Shown in pieces: positions 7,283 to 10,916 of a stretch of 10,916 nt of DNA. Under the pieces are notes generated by a model. It did not search any database. It was not told the DNA's origin and saw only the letters and a program-made list of their open reading frames with translations. The DNA is from Zymomonas sp. (GTDB lineage: Bacteria; Pseudomonadota; Alphaproteobacteria; Sphingomonadales; Sphingomonadaceae): positions 1-10,916 of the forward strand of contig JAIYAJ010000084.1 of the NCBI GenBank assembly GCA_027489105.1, written 5' to 3'. Numbering within the stretch: the first letter of the stretch is position 1; each line of letters begins with the position of its first letter. Position numbers and translations under genes: made by a program.

Positions 7283-7389
7283 GCCGGTCCGGACAGCAGC
7301 GCCCGGCCACCCCTTGCTCCGAAGCATGACTAGCATCGCAGGCGTCCGGCGCCCATCCGTCGCTCGACGCTGCGCTGCGCCGGTCTGCG

Positions 7390-8013
7390 TCAGGCGATCC
7401 GGTGGCGGTCGGGGGGCACCGGGTCGATCGCGAGCAGGAGCCTGGACTCCCCACTGCCGTCGATCGGTGGCGAACGATGGAGGACGCGGGGCTCGTCCAC
7501 CAGCATCCGACCCTTGAAGATGGCGATGTCGCCGGCCGCCATAGACTGAACTGCGTAGATCTGGTCAGCCAGACACCACTCCGTGCCGCGGCCCGACAGC
7601 GTGGCAAGGAGCCGCGCCGGGACATAGTCCATGTGAAACTTCCAGCAGGCGTTTGTCTGCACGACCTCCAGCCGCAGGCGGAGGCGCGGCGTCGGGAAAA
7701 GCGCCGCAAAGCCGGTTGCCCGTTCGGTGATCTCGGCAACGAGCGCAGCCCAGACCGGAACATAGCCGGGACCGGCATCGTTAATGGCGCGGGCGACGCC
7801 ATTGCCAAGCTCTTCGACGGCGATCTCCACGTCGATGTCCGCAACGCCGTTCGGATCGAGCCTATCCAGGGGCGCGAGCGCGAAGGGGCGGGGCCTCTGC
7901 CAGATCGCCAGCTGGATGTCGCGATCGGCTATGGCCGAAAGGATCGCCTCCGAATACCCGCTCGCGACGGGCGAGACCGAAGTGGCAGGAGCGATGGAAA
8001 GAGCAACAGCCAC
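7390..8013 (-). CDS. DUF1826 family protein
   Basis: A 207-residue protein without signal peptide or membrane segment, so probably cytoplasmic. It matches what is known of DUF1826: a central C-x-x-F-H-x-D motif (Cys123, His127, Asp129), then RLLATLSGRGTEW, and near the C-terminus VLHRSPP (His179) followed by ESRLLLAIDP (Arg191). The order HxD...H...R resembles the metal and cosubstrate residues of 2-oxoglutarate/Fe(II) oxygenases on a double-stranded beta-helix; this comparison is my inference, and no enzymatic role is established to my knowledge. The GTG start at 8013 was preferred to an ATG at 8049 because AAGGA precedes it by 7 bases and the longer form would start within the Zur-like box. 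It is divergent from the MerC gene across 69 bases, suggesting shared control by zinc. Confidence 0.8.
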   Translation of the reverse strand: MAVALSIAPATSVSPVASGYSEAILSAIADRDIQLAIWQRPRPFALAPLDRLDPNGVADIDVEIAVEELGNGVARAINDAGPGYVPVWAALVAEITERATGFAALFPTPRLRLRLEVVQTNACWKFHMDYVPARLLATLSGRGTEWCLADQIYAVQSMAAGDIAIFKGRMLVDEPRVLHRSPPIDGSGESRLLLAIDPVPPDRHRIA

Positions 8014-8020
8014 CGATTCA

Positions 8021-8025
8021 TCCTT
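8021..8025 (-). promoter_or_regulatory. Ribosome binding site deciding the DUF1826 start
   Basis: AAGGA on the minus strand stands 7 bases before a GTG at 8013-8011. It supports the GTG as the true start and leaves the palindrome at 8030-8052 free as an operator outside the coding region. Confidence 0.65.
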
Positions 8026-8029
8026 GAAA

Positions 8030-8052
8030 GTAATGATACACCATAACATATC
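8030..8052. promoter_or_regulatory. Zur-like operator between divergent genes
   Basis: A 23-base imperfect palindrome with half-sites GTAATGATA and TAACATATC (core ATGnTA-N5-TAnCAT). On the minus strand it starts GATATGTTAT and ends CATTAC, close to the known alphaproteobacterial Zur box form. It lies between the start codons of the DUF1826 and MerC-like genes and overlaps a possible promoter for the latter (TTGAAA at 8024, CATATC at 8047, 17-base spacing). Zur with zinc would repress both genes, releasing them in zinc shortage. The regulator gene is not in the window. Confidence 0.62.
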
Positions 8053-8082
8053 AGCCGCCGATCAAAAGGGAAAGAGGTGGTG

Positions 8083-8523
8083 ATGATGCAGGATGATGGC
8101 GAAGAGCGCTCGGCAAGAGCCGAGAGCTTGCTGGACGGCTTTGCGGTCTGTGCCTCTTTCACCTGCATGGCGCACTGCCTGTTGCTGCCCTTGCTGCTGG
8201 CGGCGCTGCCGGCCTTTGCCGATCGGCTCGACCCCGGTGAGAGCTTTCACCTGATCGTGCTGCTGTTGGCGATCCCGACCAGTGCTTTTGCGCTGGTCGC
8301 CGGCTGGCGGCGGCACCGGGCGTCGGTGCCGCTGGCTGTCGGATCGGCGGGACTCGTGCTGATGGCGGCCGGTATCGCCTTCGCCAGCCGTGAGGCGATC
8401 GAGACGGGTTTGACGGTCGCTGGCAGCCTGCTCCTTGCCGGTGCCCATATCGCGAACTGGCGCAACCGCCGCCAGCGGCCGGCCGTTGCGGCGGTGGCGG
8501 AGCGCTGCTCCGACCCCGCCTGA
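8083..8523 (+). CDS. MerC-family integral membrane protein
   Basis: A 146-residue inner-membrane protein with about four hydrophobic helices (near residues 19-45, 56-74, 79-101 and 107-123). The MerC signature is visible in the first helix: D18-G19, S25, C28, H31, C32 (SFTCMAHCLLLPLLLAALP), and the final helix ends with AHIANWRNRR as in relatives. MerC of mercury operons imports Hg(II), but no merR, merT, merP or merA is nearby. Divergent pairing with DUF1826 across a Zur-like box suggests a role in zinc or other divalent-metal handling; the substrate is unknown. ATG at 8083 fits AGAGG five bases upstream; ATG at 8086 is equally possible and in-frame GTGs at 8077 and 8080 are less likely. The stop is four bases from the stop of the convergent phosphatase gene. 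Confidence 0.85.
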   Translation: MMQDDGEERSARAESLLDGFAVCASFTCMAHCLLLPLLLAALPAFADRLDPGESFHLIVLLLAIPTSAFALVAGWRRHRASVPLAVGSAGLVLMAAGIAFASREAIETGLTVAGSLLLAGAHIANWRNRRQRPAVAAVAERCSDPA

Positions 8524-8527
8524 TCAA

Positions 8528-9352
8528 TCAGGGCTTCTGGGCCAGGGCGGCGTCTTCCTGCGCGCAGTTGCGCGACGGCGCCGTCGATCGGGCGGCGATC
8601 GCCTCGGCTTTGGCGGCCTGAAGATCGGCCTGGAATCCAGGGTCTGCGTGCAGGCGGGCAACGACCGCTGCTCCCATCATCCGTCCTTGTTCGACATCGC
8701 TGAGCCAGTGGACGTTGCAGATGCGCCGGCTGTCCCCGAAGGCGATGCCGCGTGCCACCAGCCGCGCGGAGCGATCGGGCACGATCTCGGCGAGCATCAG
8801 GCCCCAGCCGAAACCGATCGCGCTGTGCCCGGACGGGTAGGAGCCATCCTTGCGGAGCATCTCGGTATAATCGGGCGAGCAATTGGCTTCGCCATTCTCC
8901 ATGAAGGGGCGCGCCCGCTTGTAGCGTTCCTTGACGCCATAGGTCGCGAGGCCCAGGTCGGGCAGGCTGCGGCGCATCAGGCGATCGATCGCGGGTGTCG
9001 CCTGCGGGCTGATCTCGAAGCCGGCAGCACAGGAAAAGGCGCCCGTTGCAGCCGGCGTGCGGAGGTCGGCGTCCGCCGTGGCGAGGTCCCAGCGCGCGCC
9101 CTTGCCCAGCGCGAGCCCCGCCTTCGACGCATCCCGATCGCGGGCCAGAGCGGCAGACCCCTCAGCGGGCGGCGCGGGCAGGATGGCGAGGCTGTCGGGC
9201 AACGCTTCGCGCGCCAGATAGCCCTGGGCGAGCAGCGTGTTGACCGGCGAGGTCATGGCGGGTGGTGTGTCGGCGGCGATGACGGCTGCTCCCGCGACCA
9301 TGATCGCCGCTGCGATGCCGATCATGCCGGCCTGGGTGATCCGTGCTCTCAT
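8528..9352 (-). CDS. Class A nonspecific acid phosphatase (PAP2 superfamily)
   Basis: A 274-residue exported enzyme that releases phosphate from a range of phosphomonoesters in the periplasm. The N-terminus is a Sec signal peptide ending about residue 27 (AAVIAAD). All three parts of the PAP2 signature are intact: K141-x6-R148-P149, P173-S174-G175-H176 within GSYPSGHSAIGFGWGLML, and S208-R209-x5-H215-x3-D219, where the two histidines are the nucleophile and the proton donor. The GSYPSGH context and length are those of the PhoN/PhoC-type class A family, not of membrane lipid phosphatases. The ATG at 9352 has GGGAGAGG upstream. It converges on the MerC-like gene with no room for a normal terminator between them. 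The pair of cysteines at 108 and 158 may form a disulfide. Confidence 0.93.
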   Translation of the reverse strand: MRARITQAGMIGIAAAIMVAGAAVIAADTPPAMTSPVNTLLAQGYLAREALPDSLAILPAPPAEGSAALARDRDASKAGLALGKGARWDLATADADLRTPAATGAFSCAAGFEISPQATPAIDRLMRRSLPDLGLATYGVKERYKRARPFMENGEANCSPDYTEMLRKDGSYPSGHSAIGFGWGLMLAEIVPDRSARLVARGIAFGDSRRICNVHWLSDVEQGRMMGAAVVARLHADPGFQADLQAAKAEAIAARSTAPSRNCAQEDAALAQKP

Positions 9353-9365
9353 CCTGCCTCTCCCG

Positions 9366-9406
9366 AAAAGTGAGGGGGCCAGCGCATAGCATCGCCTGCG
9401 ATCCCC
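9366..9406 (-). terminator. Possible weak terminator after the PEP-CTERM gene
   Basis: Downstream of the stop at 9428, the minus strand has GGGG and CCCC arms enclosing an inner ATCGC/GCGAT stem, followed within a few bases by CACTTTT. The outer stem is short and the inner one has a tight loop, so this is only a candidate. It overlaps the region just ahead of the phosphatase ribosome binding site. Confidence 0.28.
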
Positions 9407-9427
9407 AGGAAGAGACGGGACGACCGC

Positions 9428-10273
9428 TCAGGCGGAGGCCGGGTGGAATGTAGGAGGACGGCGTCGCAGCACAGCGCCGATTGCTGCGAATCCGGCCATG
9501 AGCAGGAGCCAGCTCGACGGCTCGGGGGCAACAGAAACGCTTTCCAGCCCGCCGCCGCCGGCATCGCCGACGATCGCCTCGCCGGCCGGCGTGTAGCTGC
9601 CCATTTTCAGCGCGCCGCGCTGATCGAGCGACTCGGCTACCAATGTACCGGTGATGCTGCCGTCGTTCCGCACCGATGCGAAGGGCGACAGGATCGTACC
9701 GAAGAAGCTCTGCTCGAACTCGAGTTCCTGCGCTTCGTAGAAATTCCAGATCAGCTGGCTGTTCTTGCCGATCCCGCTCGCATCGAAATCTGCGTCGATA
9801 CCCCCCGCCTTCCCCGACACGTTGACGATCATGCTCGTGCCATCGGCGATTTCGATACGGATGCCGTCAAGGCTTTGCAGATCGTCGAGGCTGAGATCGA
9901 AGACGCCCAGCTTGGCGTCGCTCCTCAGGATGAGGCTGTTCTTCTCGATCGAGACTTTGTCCGTCGATGCGAGCGACTGCAGGTTCTCGCTCAGCCCGCT
10001 CGTCGCGCGGAGCAGTTCCTCGCGTTGCTTGGCGATCTCCTCGCTATAATCCTTCGCGTCGCCCTTCGTCTCATAGCGATAGCGGGCCTCGCCGCCGACG
10101 AACGTCTTCCCCTCGATTTCCTTGCGCGAGTCGAGATTGTCGAAGACGACGAGATTCCATTCGTAGAGGAAGTCCGCCTCCGCGATCATCGAGGCTCCCG
10201 CGATCTGGCCCATGGCCAGCAGCCAGACGGCGAACAGATTTCGGACAGAAGCCAGCAGGGAAGCAAACCGCAT
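9428..10273 (-). CDS. Choice-of-anchor A domain PEP-CTERM protein
   Basis: A 281-residue predicted surface or exopolysaccharide-associated protein. After an N-terminal signal (LLASVRNLFAVWLLAMG, cleavage near residues 27-28), the region NLVVFDNLDSRKEIEGKTFVGGE (residues 40-62 in pieces NLVVFDNLD and EGKTFVGGE) and later FGTILSPFASVRNDGSITGT match the choice-of-anchor A domain. The middle (about 70-115) is charged and may be helical. The C-terminus is a PEP-CTERM sorting tail: APEPSSW at 249-255, a hydrophobic helix, then LRRR at 269-272, with a short PPTFHPASA extension. Such tails are recognised and cut by an exosortase, which is not in this window. The ATG is supported by GAGGG five bases upstream. 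I see no convincing sigma-54 promoter of the kind known ahead of some PEP-CTERM genes. Confidence 0.88.
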   Translation of the reverse strand: MRFASLLASVRNLFAVWLLAMGQIAGASMIAEADFLYEWNLVVFDNLDSRKEIEGKTFVGGEARYRYETKGDAKDYSEEIAKQREELLRATSGLSENLQSLASTDKVSIEKNSLILRSDAKLGVFDLSLDDLQSLDGIRIEIADGTSMIVNVSGKAGGIDADFDASGIGKNSQLIWNFYEAQELEFEQSFFGTILSPFASVRNDGSITGTLVAESLDQRGALKMGSYTPAGEAIVGDAGGGGLESVSVAPEPSSWLLLMAGFAAIGAVLRRRPPTFHPASA

Positions 10274-10384
10274 GACGCCCTCGAACCGTTTGCCCCGACA
10301 GAATCAGCGGGGAATATCGTCACGCTATCGCATCAATCGGTTTAAGCCAGCCTAAAGCTGGATGGACGTTAGGGAAGGTGCTGT

Positions 10385-10744
10385 TCAAAGAGCCTGGCAA
10401 CTCCAGACCCTGAAGGACAGGGATCGCCCTTTGGGCCCCGTGATGGTGACATGGCCACCGGCGCGAAAGGCATGGGTTTCGAGGTGAAACAGCGCCTCGT
10501 CCTCTTCGTCGGGGCCGTAGGAGATCACCCAGCGGTCGCGCACATGGGCGAGATGGCCGGTGCGTTCGGGTTCGTCCGGCGCCGATCGCAGCACGGTGGC
10601 CTCTTCGGGCTGTTCTCGCAGGCGCCGCTGGTCGACGAAACCCGCCGGGTTGAGCGGGAGGCGCAGAAAGTAGCAATGATCGCGCAGGCCGTCCGGATCG
10701 TCCGGCGCAGGGTCTAGGTCGAGGCGGACGATATTCCAGTGCAT
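10385..10744 (-). CDS. Conserved hypothetical protein, 119 residues
   Basis: A small soluble, acidic protein without signal peptide, membrane segment or known catalytic motif. It is rich in charged residues, with YFLRLPLNPAGFVDQRRL near the N-terminal third, RWVISYGPDEEDEALFHLETHAF in two adjoining pieces (RWVISYGPDEEDEA, LFHLETHAF) and GGHVTITGPKGRSLSFRV at the end. The alternating strand pattern suggests a compact beta-rich fold. It resembles short uncharacterised proteins I associate with sphingomonads, but I cannot name a family. The ATG at 10744 has no clear ribosome binding site. It lies about 110 bases upstream of the PEP-CTERM gene on the same strand, with only a weak CCAGC/GCTGG hairpin (10347-10361) between them. 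Confidence 0.68.
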   Translation of the reverse strand: MHWNIVRLDLDPAPDDPDGLRDHCYFLRLPLNPAGFVDQRRLREQPEEATVLRSAPDEPERTGHLAHVRDRWVISYGPDEEDEALFHLETHAFRAGGHVTITGPKGRSLSFRVWSCQAL

Positions 10745-10857
10745 GGCGTTGAGCTAGGCAAGGGGACGTGCCGTGCTCCATTCGTAAACATACGGATGGC
10801 GAATGCGGCTGGCGGACGCGACCCTGTTGGGCAGGCCCCCGCCGCCAGGGCTTTGGC

Positions 10858-10916
10858 TTAACGGTCGATGTCGCGGCGGAAGGTTTCCGGCAGGAACACC
10901 AGACCGATGACCACCG
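10858..10916 (-). CDS. MFS transporter, C-terminal tail only
   Basis: The last 19 codons of a minus-strand gene that enters from the right edge. They end in VVIGLVFLPETFRRDIDR followed by TAA. A hydrophobic helix end running into LPETxxxDI is a familiar ending of major facilitator superfamily permeases, in which the final transmembrane segment is followed by a PET motif. The substrate cannot be told from this fragment. The gap to the next gene is about 113 bases. Confidence 0.5.
   Translation of the reverse strand, partial: VVIGLVFLPETFRRDIDR

Noticed and set aside
7209..7337. A 42-codon minus-strand frame ahead of trpG whose stop overlaps the trpG start (GCATGA), considered as a trp leader peptide.
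   Set aside because: It has only one Trp codon, no tandem Trp codons, and no standard set of alternative attenuator stems. The overlap is probably chance.
8083..8523. Mercury-resistance locus, suggested by the MerC homologue.
   Set aside because: No merR, merT, merP or merA is visible and the flanking operator looks like a Zur site, not a MerR operator.
8519..8532. CCTGAT-CA-ATCAGG inverted repeat between the convergent MerC-like and phosphatase genes, considered as a bidirectional terminator.
   Set aside because: The stem is only six pairs with a two-base loop and there is no T-tract on either strand.

Overview
The window is GC-rich chromosomal DNA, most probably from an alphaproteobacterium of the order Sphingomonadales (Sphingomonas and relatives). 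This rests on the protein styles (TonB-dependent receptor, secreted S9 peptidase, MerC-like protein, DUF1826, PEP-CTERM protein), on the alphaproteobacterial form of the Fur-like and Zur-like operators, and on a CCCCTCC-type interspersed repeat of a kind seen in sphingomonads. Identities come from reading the sequence; no database search was run.

Layout from left to right. Positions 1-76 hold the first 25 codons of a minus-strand gene that resembles trpC. Then, all on the minus strand, come a single-domain PilZ protein (209-529), a secreted prolyl-oligopeptidase-family S9 peptidase (623-2782), and a Fiu-like TonB-dependent receptor (2902-5307). A 13-bp perfect hairpin lies between the peptidase and the receptor. 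Upstream of the receptor are two Fur-type inverted repeats (5351-5390). Beyond them is a head-to-head pair of repeat units (5456-5576) that could fold into one long cruciform and resembles a REPIN. Next come trpD (5629-6615) and trpG (6618-7211), also on the minus strand. If the first gene is trpC, the trpG-trpD-trpC order is kept but is interrupted by about 5.5 kb of iron-uptake, peptidase and signalling genes.

The right half holds a divergent pair: a DUF1826 protein (minus) and a MerC-family membrane protein (plus). They share a short intergenic region carrying a Zur-like palindrome at 8030-8052, which suggests a zinc-responsive pair unrelated to mercury resistance. A class A acid phosphatase/PAP2 enzyme (8528-9352, minus) converges on the MerC gene. 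Then come a choice-of-anchor A PEP-CTERM surface protein (9428-10273, minus), a small conserved hypothetical protein (10385-10744, minus), and the C-terminal tail of what looks like an MFS transporter (10858-10916, minus).

Functionally the window joins tryptophan biosynthesis (anthranilate synthase glutaminase, anthranilate phosphoribosyltransferase and probably indole-glycerol-phosphate synthase), an iron-regulated outer-membrane uptake locus next to a periplasmic peptidase, and a candidate zinc-regulated pair of poorly understood proteins. I see no rRNA, tRNA, CRISPR array, insertion sequence or phage gene. The DUF1826/MerC/Zur-box module is the best candidate for an incompletely described system.
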